In this document: positions 56,645 to 64,000 of the stretch, piece by piece | Layout: each line of letters opens with the position of its first letter | Position numbering within the stretch: the stretch's first letter is position 1 | Assembly: GCF_040081985.1 (NCBI RefSeq) | Contig: NZ_JBEBMH010000008.1 | Location: forward strand, 1 to 64,000 | From: Kumtagia yinganensis | GTDB taxonomy: Bacteria > Pseudomonadota > Alphaproteobacteria > Rhizobiales > Rhizobiaceae | Length of the DNA stretch: 64,000 nt | Direction: 5' to 3' | Notes under the pieces: generated by a model | The model's database searches: none | Seen by the model: the letters and a program-made list of their open reading frames with translations, nothing else | Told to the model about the DNA's origin: nothing | Position numbers and translations under genes: made by a program

Positions 56645-57256
56645 ATGAACACGATTCGATCCGTCTGCGTCTACTGTGGCTCCTCCCCCGGTCGGAGCGA
56701 CATCTATATGAAGGCCGGCCATGCGCTCGGACGATCGCTCGCCGAATCAGGCCTGCGCCTAGTCTATGGCGGCGGCACTAAGGGGATCATGGGTGCTGTC
56801 GCCGAGGGCGCTCTCCGGGCCGGGGGCAAGGTGACCGGAATAATCCCGCGCTTCCTTCTCAACCGGGAAGCGACCGAAGCAAGCCTCGGCAAGTTCGACG
56901 ACATCGTCGTCACCGAGAACATGCATGAGCGCAAGCACAGGATGTTTGAGGAATCCGACGCCTTTGTGGCGCTGCCGGGCGGCATCGGCACGGTCGAGGA
57001 GATCGTCGAGATCATGACCTGGAGCCAGCTCGGCCACCACCGCAAACCGATGGTCTTCGCCAACATCGCCGGCTTCTGGACGCCGATGCTGGCGCTGATC
57101 GATCATATGCGCGCCGAGGGTTTCATCCACACCGGCCATCTCGTCCAGCCGCTGGTGATCGACAAGGTCGAGGCGATCGTTCCAGGCATCCTGGTCGAGG
57201 CCGCCAATGCCGGCACGCCGAGCGAGGGGGAGAAGGCGGTCATCGAGAAGATGTGA
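56645..57256 (+). CDS. LOG-family phosphoribohydrolase (TIGR00730)
   Basis: 203 residues from ATG 56645 (MNTIRSVCVYCGSSPG); an ATG three bases upstream and a TTG at 56609 are in frame. The motif PGGIGTVEEIVEIMTW contains the catalytic PGGxGTxxE, and LVYGGGTKGIMGAVA binds the nucleotide. These enzymes release free bases from nucleoside 5'-monophosphates; in plants and some bacteria they activate cytokinins. In bacteria the common role is nucleotide salvage; cytokinin production here is possible but unproven. The downstream ZntB gene starts 73 bases later on the same strand. Confidence 0.92.
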   Translation: MNTIRSVCVYCGSSPGRSDIYMKAGHALGRSLAESGLRLVYGGGTKGIMGAVAEGALRAGGKVTGIIPRFLLNREATEASLGKFDDIVVTENMHERKHRMFEESDAFVALPGGIGTVEEIVEIMTWSQLGHHRKPMVFANIAGFWTPMLALIDHMRAEGFIHTGHLVQPLVIDKVEAIVPGILVEAANAGTPSEGEKAVIEKM

Positions 57257-57329
57257 AGGTGGCACCGTCATGGTGCTGACCGGTTCGTTGGTGTAAAGAT
57301 CAAGGGCTTACGCCTGCGGACGGACCACC

Positions 57330-58352
57330 ATGGACGACATCACGCGAACCGAAAAACTGGCCCCCGAACAGCGCGAAGACCTGCTTTCCGCCGCCACGCC
57401 GGACGAGCACGGCCTGTTTTTCGTCTACTATTTCGACGCCAACGGCTTCGCCACGACGGACGTAAGCGCGGCGGCTTGGTCGTGGCGCAGCTATCACATC
57501 AGCGATGCGCGCGCCCGCAACGAGATTTCGGCCGAAAGCGCCTTGCCCGAGCCGGTGCGCGAGGCCTTTATGAGCTCCGGCTTCGATTGCCATATCGATC
57601 TCGAGGACAATTGGCTCTACGGCGACCTGCCGGACCTGCGCCACGACTATTCCAAGGAAGCGCGCGGCCGCGGGCATTTCCGTTTCGCCTTCGACGAAAA
57701 AATGCTGATCGGCGCCAGAAAACAGCCGCTGCGCTCCGTCGACGCCATCCGCAAGATGATCGACAAGCGCGGGCGGCCGTTCCGCCAGCCGGCCGATCTG
57801 ATCGAGGCGGTGATGAACCAGTCGCTCGACGGCATCAGCGCCGAACTGGCCGAGATCACCGACCAGCTCGATGGCATAGAGGACCGCATCGTCTGCGACG
57901 CCTGGCACAATGAGCGGCAGTCGCTCGTCGACGTGCGGCGCAAACTCGTTGTGATCCATCGGCAGATGGCCAGCCTGACCGGCCTGTTCAAACATCTGGA
58001 CCACGCGCACAGGCTCGACCTGTCCGAGACGCTGACCGATATGACCGCGCGGCTGTCGCACCACGCCTTCATCGTGCATCACGACAGCGAGCAATTGCAG
58101 GCGCGCGCCCGATTGCTGCAGGACGAACTGATGGCGAAACTGTCGGCGCAGTCCAACCGGCTGCTCTACATTTTGTCGGTGATGACCGCTGTCCTGCTGC
58201 CGATGACAATCATCTCCGGCCTTTTCGGCATGAATGTCGATGGACTGCCCTTCATGGGCTATCACGCAGGCTTCTGGTTGGTGACGGTGCTGTCGCTGTG
58301 CGTCGCCGCCGCGACGCTGTATTTCGTGCGCCGGCTGGGCGACGGGATGTAG
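57330..58352 (+). CDS. CorA-family metal ion transporter, ZntB-like
   Basis: 340 residues, mostly a helical cytoplasmic domain, with two C-terminal membrane helices. The pore motif GMN is present in ISGLFGMNVDGLPF, and the basic cytoplasmic N-terminal domain precedes it. ZntB-type proteins export zinc (or import by proton coupling); the assignment to the CorA/ZntB group is firm but the ion is inferred. The GST gene is convergent 27 bases downstream. Confidence 0.92.
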   Translation: MDDITRTEKLAPEQREDLLSAATPDEHGLFFVYYFDANGFATTDVSAAAWSWRSYHISDARARNEISAESALPEPVREAFMSSGFDCHIDLEDNWLYGDLPDLRHDYSKEARGRGHFRFAFDEKMLIGARKQPLRSVDAIRKMIDKRGRPFRQPADLIEAVMNQSLDGISAELAEITDQLDGIEDRIVCDAWHNERQSLVDVRRKLVVIHRQMASLTGLFKHLDHAHRLDLSETLTDMTARLSHHAFIVHHDSEQLQARARLLQDELMAKLSAQSNRLLYILSVMTAVLLPMTIISGLFGMNVDGLPFMGYHAGFWLVTVLSLCVAAATLYFVRRLGDGM

Positions 58353-58379
58353 GAGCACGGCCCTTTTTCTGCTTCACGC

Positions 58380-59066
58380 CTACACCGCCGCGCGTAAATC
58401 CCTGACGATCCTGCCGGCGGCGCGGACTTCCGCCTCATGATTCTCCTCGACCCACGGCTCGGCGATGCCAGCTTCATACCACTCGCGCATCGGCGGAAGA
58501 TCGAGCAGCAACGCCGGATAGTTTTTCGCCGCGCCGTCGAACGTCAGCCCGTAGGACTGGGCGCGAAAAGCGACAGGGGCGAAGAAGGCATCGACGGCGG
58601 TGAATTTTTGCCCGGCCAGGAAAGGCCCGCCAAAACGCTTCAATCCGTCGTTCCAGAGATCGGCGAGGCGGAACAGATCGAATTTCAACGCGTCGGACAT
58701 CGGCTTCGGCTCGACGCGCACGGCGCAGTTCATCGGGCAGTCGTTGCGCAGCGCGCTGAAGCTCGAATGCATCTCGGCGGACGCTGAGCGGGCCCAGGCC
58801 CGCGCGACGGTATCCTCGGGCCAGACGCCAGGATGCCGGTCGGCGAGGTATTCGACGATCGCCAGCGAATCCCACACCGCCCAATCGCCATCGGTCAGGC
58901 AGGGCACCCGACCGCTCGGTGAGAACGGCCGATAGAGCTCAAAACTCGGCCCGGTCGGGAACGGCACCTGATGTTCCTCGAAGGGAATATCAAGCATGCG
59001 CATTAGCAGCCAGGGCCTGAGCGACCAGGACGAATAGTTCTTGTTGGCGATATGCAGCGTATACAT
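58380..59066 (-). CDS. Glutathione S-transferase family protein
   Basis: 228 residues from ATG 59066 (MYTLHIANKNYSSWS) with GAGGGG ahead; an upstream extension to 59153 is in frame but overlaps the next gene. The N-terminal thioredoxin-like domain has SSWSLRPWLLMRMLDIPFEEH with the likely active-site Ser, then SGRVPCLTDGD and VWDSLAIVEYLAD; the C-terminal helical domain has GRPFLAGQKFTAVDAFF-like text (FGGPFLAGQKFTAVDAFFAP). Cytosolic. It may conjugate or isomerise electrophiles. It is followed by the ZntB gene in convergence. Confidence 0.9.
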   Translation of the reverse strand: MYTLHIANKNYSSWSLRPWLLMRMLDIPFEEHQVPFPTGPSFELYRPFSPSGRVPCLTDGDWAVWDSLAIVEYLADRHPGVWPEDTVARAWARSASAEMHSSFSALRNDCPMNCAVRVEPKPMSDALKFDLFRLADLWNDGLKRFGGPFLAGQKFTAVDAFFAPVAFRAQSYGLTFDGAAKNYPALLLDLPPMREWYEAGIAEPWVEENHEAEVRAAGRIVRDLRAAV

Positions 59067-59076
59067 GGGCAACCCC

Positions 59077-59994
59077 TCAGCGTTGACCGGCGTCCTTGCG
59101 TCCAAAAAACATCGAGCCGCTGTAGATGGCAAGCGCCGCCCAGATGAGCACAAACGCCACGGCGGTTTCCGGCGTGAACGGCTCGCGGAAGATGAAGACG
59201 GCGATCAGGAATACGATGGTAGGCGCTATATATTGCATAATGCCGATGGTCGACAGTTTTAATAGCTTCGCGCCGTTGGCGTAGAGGATCAGCGGCACGG
59301 CGGTGGCGAGCCCGGCCGCCAGCAGCAGCCAGAAATCCAGCGCCGTGCTGGTGCCGAAATGGCCCTCGCCGCGCACCTGCAGATAGATGATGTAGCCGAG
59401 CGCGGGCACCGCGAGCAGCAGCACTTCGAGGAAAAAGCCCTGTGCCGGGCCGATCGGCAGCGTCTTCTTGAACAGTGCGTAAAAGCCCCAGCTGATCGCC
59501 AGCGCGAGCGACACCCAGGGCAAGCCGCCAGTCTCCCATGTGAGGATGACGACGGCCAGCGCCGCCAGCCCGATCGCCACCATCTGCGCCTTGCTCGGTT
59601 TTTCGCCGAGCAGCACAGCCGCGAGAAAAATGCTGAAAAGCGGATTGATGTAGTAGCCGAGCGCCGTCTCCAGCGTACGGCCGTTGCCGATGGCCCAGAC
59701 GTAGATGCCCCAGTTGAGCGTAATGAGCGCGGCGGTCAGCGAGCCCATTGCCAGCGTGCGCGGCGTGCGCAGCGCGTGCTTGATATCGGCCGTGCGGCCA
59801 AGCAGGAAAAGCACCACGCCGGCGATCGGCACCGACCAGATGATGCGGTGGGCGACAACTTCCGCCGCCGGGATGTGGCCGACAGCCTTCATGTAGAAGG
59901 GCAGAATGCCCCAGACGAGATAGGCCGAAAGGGCGAACAGGAAGCCGCGGCGGGCATCGCCGTCGGCGGTTGCGTCAATGGACTGCGTGCTCAT
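59077..59994 (-). CDS. rarD: RarD-type EamA transporter
   Basis: 305 residues, ten membrane helices, with the RarD sub-family text RRGFLFALSAYLVWGILPFY, LNWGIYVWAIGNGRTLETAL and GYYINPLFSIFLAAVLLGEK. Starts at 59994 (MSTQSIDATADG) or 60003; neither has a strong signal. It is downstream of cimA on the same strand, by 91 bases, and just before the GST gene. The transported compound is not known (chloramphenicol sensitivity gave the name). Confidence 0.9.
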   Translation of the reverse strand: MSTQSIDATADGDARRGFLFALSAYLVWGILPFYMKAVGHIPAAEVVAHRIIWSVPIAGVVLFLLGRTADIKHALRTPRTLAMGSLTAALITLNWGIYVWAIGNGRTLETALGYYINPLFSIFLAAVLLGEKPSKAQMVAIGLAALAVVILTWETGGLPWVSLALAISWGFYALFKKTLPIGPAQGFFLEVLLLAVPALGYIIYLQVRGEGHFGTSTALDFWLLLAAGLATAVPLILYANGAKLLKLSTIGIMQYIAPTIVFLIAVFIFREPFTPETAVAFVLIWAALAIYSGSMFFGRKDAGQR

Positions 59995-60085
59995 GGACGG
60001 CATATGGGCCAAAGCCGAGCCATCGACCAATGCAAACTTCTGATAGGAGGCGCACTTTCGTTTATGCCAGCGGCTGGCGGTGGAG

Positions 60086-61699
60086 TTACTCCGCCGCCAC
60101 CAGCCCTGCCATGTCGCGGTTCTTCATCAGCTTGAAGACGATCGAATCCATCAGCGCCTGGAACGACGCGTCGATGATGTTTTCCGAGACGCCCACCGTC
60201 CACCAGCGCGCGCCGGAAGCATCGTGCGACTCGATCAGCACGCGGGTAATCGCCTCGGTGCCGCCATTGAGGATACGCACCTTGAAGTCGGCCAGTTCGA
60301 GATCGGCGATCTCGTGCTGAAACTTTCCGAGGTCCTTTCTCAGCGCGATGTCCAGAGCGTTGACCGGGCCGTGGCCCTCCGCCACCGACATGCGCTCCTC
60401 GCCGTCGATTGTCACCTTCACGATCGCTTCAGACACGGTCTTAAGCTGGCCATTAGCATCGAAGCGGCGCTCGACCATGCAGCGGAATGATGTGACGCGG
60501 AAGAATTCCGGCACCGTGTGCAGCATTCTACGCGCCAGCAGCTCGAAGCTGGCGTCGGCGCCTTCATAGGCATAACCCTCGGCTTCACGCTCCTTGACCA
60601 CGGCAATGAGCGAATCCAGCCTGGAATCGTCGCGCGGCACGTCGATGCCGCGCCGCTTCAGCTCGGCGATGAAATTCGCCTTGCCGCCCTGGTCCGACAC
60701 CATGATTTTCCGGCGGTTGCCGACCTTTTCGGGCGGCACGTGTTCGTAGGTCTGCGGCTCCTTGACCAGTGCCGAGGCGTGGATGCCGGCCTTGGTGGCG
60801 AAAGCCGAGGAGCCGACATAGGGCGCCTGCGCCTCCGGCGCGCGGTTCAGCAACTCGTCGAAATTACGCGACAGGCGCGAGATGCCGGCCAGCGCCTCGG
60901 CCGAAATGCCCGTGTCGAAGCGGTCGGCATAGGCAGGCTTCAGCATCAGCGTCGGGATCAGCGTGACGAGATTGGCGTTGCCGCAGCGCTCGCCGATGCC
61001 GTTCAGCGTGCCCTGCACCTGGCGTACGCCGGCCTCGACTGCTGCGAGCGAATTGGCGACCGCCTGTCCGGTATCATCATGGGCGTGGATGCCCAGGTTT
61101 TGGCCCGGAATGCCGGCGGCGATCACCTTGCCGACGATCTCCCGGATATCCGACGGCTGCGTGCCGCCATTGGTGTCGCACAGCACCACCCAGCGTGCGC
61201 CGGCGTCGAAGGCAGTTCTGGCGCAGGCCAGCGCATAGTCCGGGTTGGCCTTGAACCCGTCGAAGAAATGCTCGCAGTCGACCAGGGCCTCCTTGCCAGC
61301 GGCACGCGCCGCCTCGACCGAGGCACGGATGGCGTCGAGGTTTTCGTCGTTGGTGCAGGCGAGCGCCAGGCGCACGTGATAGTCCCAGCTCTTGGCCACG
61401 AAGCAGATGGCGTCGCTTTTCGCCTGCAAGAGGGCCGCAAGGCCAGGATCGTTTGACGCCGACACGCCGACACGCTTGGTCATGCCGAAGGCGACAAATT
61501 TGGCGCGTTGCGTGCGCTTCTTTGCGAAAACCGCCGTGTCGGTCGGGTTGGCGCCGGGATAGCCGCCCTCGACATAGTCGAGGCCGAACTCGTCCAGCAT
61601 CGCTGAAATGGCGATCTTGTCCTCGACGGAAAAGTCGATGCCCGGGGTCTGCTGGCCGTCGCGAAGGGTGGTGTCGAAGAGATAGAGGCGAGGTTTCAT
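60086..61699 (-). CDS. cimA: (R)-citramalate synthase
   Basis: 537 residues. The N-terminal TIM barrel begins MKPRLYLFDTTLRDGQQTPG with the HMGL-like metal motif, HAHDDTGQAVANSLAAVEAG with the two metal histidines, and LNGIGERCGNANL. A C-terminal regulatory domain follows (SFRCMVERRFDANGQLKTVS). It condenses pyruvate with acetyl-CoA to citramalate, a threonine-independent route to isoleucine. The family is distinguished from isopropylmalate synthase by the FAVFAKKRTQRAKFVAFG-like text (AVFAKKRTQRAKFVAFGMT) and by size. Isoleucine presumably feeds back on the C-terminal domain. RarD follows on the same strand. Confidence 0.93.
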   Translation of the reverse strand: MKPRLYLFDTTLRDGQQTPGIDFSVEDKIAISAMLDEFGLDYVEGGYPGANPTDTAVFAKKRTQRAKFVAFGMTKRVGVSASNDPGLAALLQAKSDAICFVAKSWDYHVRLALACTNDENLDAIRASVEAARAAGKEALVDCEHFFDGFKANPDYALACARTAFDAGARWVVLCDTNGGTQPSDIREIVGKVIAAGIPGQNLGIHAHDDTGQAVANSLAAVEAGVRQVQGTLNGIGERCGNANLVTLIPTLMLKPAYADRFDTGISAEALAGISRLSRNFDELLNRAPEAQAPYVGSSAFATKAGIHASALVKEPQTYEHVPPEKVGNRRKIMVSDQGGKANFIAELKRRGIDVPRDDSRLDSLIAVVKEREAEGYAYEGADASFELLARRMLHTVPEFFRVTSFRCMVERRFDANGQLKTVSEAIVKVTIDGEERMSVAEGHGPVNALDIALRKDLGKFQHEIADLELADFKVRILNGGTEAITRVLIESHDASGARWWTVGVSENIIDASFQALMDSIVFKLMKNRDMAGLVAAE

Positions 61700-61712
61700 G
61701 GCGCTGCCTTCT

Positions 61713-61853
61713 CTCCCCCCTTGAGGGGGAGATGGCTGCAAAGCAGCCAGAGGGGGTCGGTCGAGGAAGCGCGCGACACACAGTAACATTGGAGCGCGGC
61801 CGCAAGGACCCCACGCGGCCGCTTCGCGGCCACCCTCCCCTCAAGGGGGAGGG
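61713..61853. repeat. Mosaic palindromic intergenic element before cimA
   Basis: Inverted pieces: CTCCCCCCTTGAGGGGGAG at 61713-61731, TGGCTGC-AAA-GCAGCCA at 61733-61749, GGCCGC-TTC-GCGGCC at 61817-61831 and CCCTCCCCTCAAGGGGGAGG at 61833-61852. The outer arms are related to those of the element at 12159-12321. It lies between cimA and the proline iminopeptidase gene, both on the minus strand. Confidence 0.75.
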
Positions 61854-61871
61854 AAATCGCGCAGCGTGTCA

Positions 61872-62825
61872 TCACACCTTCCCCGCAAACTTGTCCGTCG
61901 CGTAGATCAGCCGATCCAGAATGCCGGGCTCCGACGAAGCGTGCCCTGCCCCCTCCACCAGGAAAAACTCCGCATCCGGCCAACCCTTGTGCAACTGCCA
62001 TGCATGTTTGGCCGGGCACGGCATGTCGTAGCGGCCATGCACGATGACGCCGGGAATGCCGTTGAGCTTCCCCGCATCACGCAAAAGCTGCCCCTCCTCC
62101 AGCCAGCCTGCATGGACGAAATAATGGTTCTCGATGCGCGCGAAGGCGATGGCGTAGTCGACCTCGCCGAACGGGTCGCTGGTCGACGGCTCGGGCAGCA
62201 AGGTGATCGTCTCGCCTTCCCACAGGCTCCAGGCAAGAGCGGCCTCGACCTGCTTTTCGCGGTCGGACCCTACGAGCCGTTTGCGGTAGGCGGCCATCAT
62301 GTCGCCGCGCTCTGCTTGCGGGATCGGGGCGAGGAAGCGCTCCCACTTGTCCGGGAACATCTGCGACACGCCGAACTGATAGTACCAGTCGAGTTCGGCC
62401 TTGGTCAGCGTATAGATGCCGCGCACGACGAGTTCGCTGACCCGCTCGGGATGCGCCTCGGCATAGGCGAGCGCGAGCGTCGAGCCCCAGGAGCCGCCGA
62501 ACACCAGCCATTTGTCGACGCCCATCATTTTGCGCAGGCGCTCGATGTCGTCGACCAGATGCCAGGTGGTGTTGGCCTCCAGCGAGGCGTTGGGCGTCGA
62601 TTTCCCGCAGCCGCGCTGGTCGAACAGGATGACGTCGTAGAGCGCCGGGTCGAAGAAGCCTCGATATTTCGGCAGGCTGGTGCCGCCCGGCCCGCCATGC
62701 AGGAAGACGGCGGGCTTGGCGCCCCTGGTGCCGACGCGCTCCCAGTAAACCATGTGGCCGTCGCCGACATCCATCATGCCGGTCTCGAACGGCTCGATGG
62801 CCGGGTAGAATGTACGCAAGGTCAT
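61872..62825 (-). CDS. pip: Proline iminopeptidase
   Basis: 317 residues of the alpha/beta hydrolase S33 family. HGGPGG at 43-48, the text FDQRGCGKSTPNASLEANTT and nucleophile Ser112 in GGSWGSTLAL; the Asp and His follow in IVHGRYDMPCP and EGAGHASSE. It releases N-terminal proline from peptides; cytoplasmic. Its N-terminus overlaps the stop of the GFA gene by four bases (62822-62825), suggesting coupling in the leftward unit. Confidence 0.94.
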   Translation of the reverse strand: MTLRTFYPAIEPFETGMMDVGDGHMVYWERVGTRGAKPAVFLHGGPGGTSLPKYRGFFDPALYDVILFDQRGCGKSTPNASLEANTTWHLVDDIERLRKMMGVDKWLVFGGSWGSTLALAYAEAHPERVSELVVRGIYTLTKAELDWYYQFGVSQMFPDKWERFLAPIPQAERGDMMAAYRKRLVGSDREKQVEAALAWSLWEGETITLLPEPSTSDPFGEVDYAIAFARIENHYFVHAGWLEEGQLLRDAGKLNGIPGVIVHGRYDMPCPAKHAWQLHKGWPDAEFFLVEGAGHASSEPGILDRLIYATDKFAGKV

Positions 62826-63298
62826 AGCTGCAGTCCGCTTTGAGGCCAGTTTTCTGTTTCGTGGTCGGGATGCTGGAAAGAGATGATCTGCTCCTGCCGC
62901 GAATAATAACTCGGGTCTTCATGCACCTTGGCCTCGAAGATCTTTTCCACCCAGGGTAACCGCACGGCATAGTTGACCTGGATCTGAGGGGCGAGGTCGG
63001 AGCGGTCGTCGAAGGCGCCGATGGCGATCTCCAGCCCGTCCGGATGGCGATAGGTCAGAGGCGTGCCACAGCGCGGACAGAAGCCGCGGTCGATGTTGAT
63101 CGACGACTGGAAATAGCTTGGTTCCTCGCGGGTCCACTCCACGCCGTCCTTGGGGGCGGTGACCAGCGCGGAGAAGAACGAGCCGAACTGTTTCTGGCAC
63201 ATGCGGCAATGGCAAATCGACGGGCGGCCGAGTTTCCCGTGGATACGGAAGCGCACCGCGCCGCACTGGCAGCCGCCGGTTCGAACGGTTTCGCTCAT
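62822..63298 (-). CDS. GFA family protein (glutathione-dependent formaldehyde-activating-like), copy 1
   Basis: 158 residues. Zinc-binding cysteine pattern TGGCQCGAVRFR, ICHCRMCQKQ and RGFCPRCGTPL. It starts at 63298 (MSETVRTGGCQCGA), overlapping the stop of the next GFA gene by four bases. The GFA fold was named for formaldehyde-glutathione condensation, but most members have unassigned substrates and several are thought to bind glutathione conjugates. The C-terminal HPDHETENWPQ is shared by all three copies. It overlaps the pip start by four bases. Confidence 0.9.
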   Translation of the reverse strand: MSETVRTGGCQCGAVRFRIHGKLGRPSICHCRMCQKQFGSFFSALVTAPKDGVEWTREEPSYFQSSINIDRGFCPRCGTPLTYRHPDGLEIAIGAFDDRSDLAPQIQVNYAVRLPWVEKIFEAKVHEDPSYYSRQEQIISFQHPDHETENWPQSGLQL

Positions 63299-63774
63299 GA
63301 TCTTTGCTCCTGCGGCCAGGTTTCGGTGTCGTGATCGGGGTGCTGATGGTTCGACAGCGCAACCTTCTCGAACCAAGCGGTAGAATTCTCGTCGGCCGGC
63401 AACCCCAACAGATCGTCAAGCCAGCCTATCTTGGCGTCCGGGTCGCCCTGGAAACCCGGCTTGACCGCCAACGGATCGTCTAGGCTGCCCAGCGTGACGT
63501 TGGGTCCCGTGCCGCCGAGCGTTTCGAAGATCAGCGGCGTGCCGCAGTCGCGGCAGAAGCCCCGCCGCACGAGATCGGACGAATGAAAGTAGGCTATCTC
63601 GCCGCGTGTCACCTGTAGCCTACCATTGGGCGCCTTGGCCAGCGGCATGAAATAGTTGCCGGCCGCCTTCTGGCACATGCGGCAATGGCAGATATGCGCA
63701 TTGGTCAGCCCGCCCTCGACGCGATAGCGGATCGCACCGCACTGGCAGCCGCCGGTGATCGCGCCCGTGCTCAC
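63295..63774 (-). CDS. GFA family protein, copy 2
   Basis: 159 residues with TGGCQCGAIRYR, ICHCRMCQKA and RGFCRDCGTPL, and the C-terminal text NHQHPDHDTETWPQEQ. It overlaps copy 1 by four bases on its 3' side and copy 3 by four bases on its 5' side. The three paralogues differ in the middle segments, so they likely handle different ligands or have diverged after tandem duplication. Confidence 0.9.
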   Translation of the reverse strand: MSTGAITGGCQCGAIRYRVEGGLTNAHICHCRMCQKAAGNYFMPLAKAPNGRLQVTRGEIAYFHSSDLVRRGFCRDCGTPLIFETLGGTGPNVTLGSLDDPLAVKPGFQGDPDAKIGWLDDLLGLPADENSTAWFEKVALSNHQHPDHDTETWPQEQRS

Positions 63775-64000
63775 GATTTCTCCTCCGGTGGCCAGATTTC
63801 GGTGTCGTGATCAGGGTGTTGGCGGTTGGAGCGGCGGATGGCTACCACCCACTCGGCATCCGGCCCGCCGCCGGTCTCGCCTTCTTCCGGTATGCTGGTC
63901 AGTTCGACGAACCATGGCATGCGACCCTGCAACCCGTCCTGCGTCTTCGGCTTATGGCGTTCCGGATGATCGAGCGAGCCGATCGTGATCACCCGATGGC
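63771..64000 (-). CDS. GFA family protein, copy 3 (N-terminus beyond window)
   Basis: The C-terminal 76 residues of a third paralogue, stop at 63771-63773; the frame stays open to the window edge, so the start is outside. The segment VITIGSLDHPERHKP and the ending NRQHPDHDTEIWPPEEK parallel the last part of copies 1 and 2. The cysteine motifs lie in the missing part. Confidence 0.85.
   Translation of the reverse strand, partial: HRVITIGSLDHPERHKPKTQDGLQGRMPWFVELTSIPEEGETGGGPDAEWVVAIRRSNRQHPDHDTEIWPPEEKS

Overview
The window is chromosomal DNA from a high-GC alphaproteobacterium. The gene content points to the Hyphomicrobiales, most like Mesorhizobium or another Phyllobacteriaceae. The signs are a tandem glycine riboswitch ahead of gcvTHP, the radA-cvpA-purF order, a short phosphatidylserine decarboxylase paired with pssA, DUF1127 and LysM proteins, an Rsm22-type methyltransferase gene, an Atm1-type exporter and a Calvin-type class II aldolase. 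This placement is inference from family content, not from a database search. About 60 genes are supported. I found no rRNA, tRNA or CRISPR array.

Layout. 0-5 kb: the 3' end of an IS5-type transposase, glutathione-dependent formaldehyde dehydrogenase, a YaiI-family protein, a DUF1345 membrane protein, and a cytochrome b / sulfite-oxidase-like molybdoenzyme pair followed by an HTH regulator. 5-14.4 kb: glycine riboswitch and gcvT-gcvH-gcvP, then dhaK-dhaL facing a TIM-barrel isomerase that looks like EryH (L-erythrulose-1-phosphate isomerase) rather than housekeeping TpiA, then class II aldolase. 14.4-18.8 kb: a form II CO-dehydrogenase-like molybdenum hydroxylase operon (S-L-M) ending in a small ABM protein and a strong hairpin terminator. 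19-22.3 kb: a FIST-domain protein, a hybrid histidine kinase without its own sensor domain, and a convergent LuxR-type response regulator, resembling the NosP/NahK nitric-oxide signalling arrangement. 22.5-28.4 kb: MaoC, DUF445, cyclopropane-fatty-acid synthase, YnfA and the Rsm22 methyltransferase.

28.4-31.5 kb is an accessory insert (alpha/beta hydrolase, ArsR regulator, double SRPBCC protein). It is bracketed by the intact 3' end of rsm22 and a second, diverged, broken copy of that 3' end. 31.6-38.4 kb carries other accessory genes: an RTX protein with 264-bp internal repeats, an orphan LuxR regulator, a HAD hydrolase, a LysR/DUF1127 divergent pair and an alpha/beta-hydrolase-TPR fusion in AT-richer DNA.

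38.6-47.5 kb is core: dnaB, a Phd/PemK-like toxin-antitoxin pair with upstream iterons, radA, cvpA, purF, a Met-rich periplasmic protein, DoxX, an SDR and a DMT exporter. 47.8-54 kb is membrane-lipid and metal homeostasis: a two-domain Aas-like acyltransferase/acyl-ACP synthetase convergent with pssA and psd, then an Atm1-like ABC exporter under an ArsR repressor that has a perfect 23-bp palindrome upstream. 54-64 kb: a LysM protein, LOG-family phosphoribohydrolase, ZntB, GST, RarD, citramalate synthase, proline iminopeptidase, and three tandem overlapping GFA-family genes, the last cut by the window edge.

Short palindromic repeats recur between genes: GGCAGTA-armed hairpins at three sites between 15.7 and 21.7 kb, a GGGGACAGTTTACTTT hairpin at 10.2 kb, and two mosaic CCCTCCC/GGGAGGG elements.
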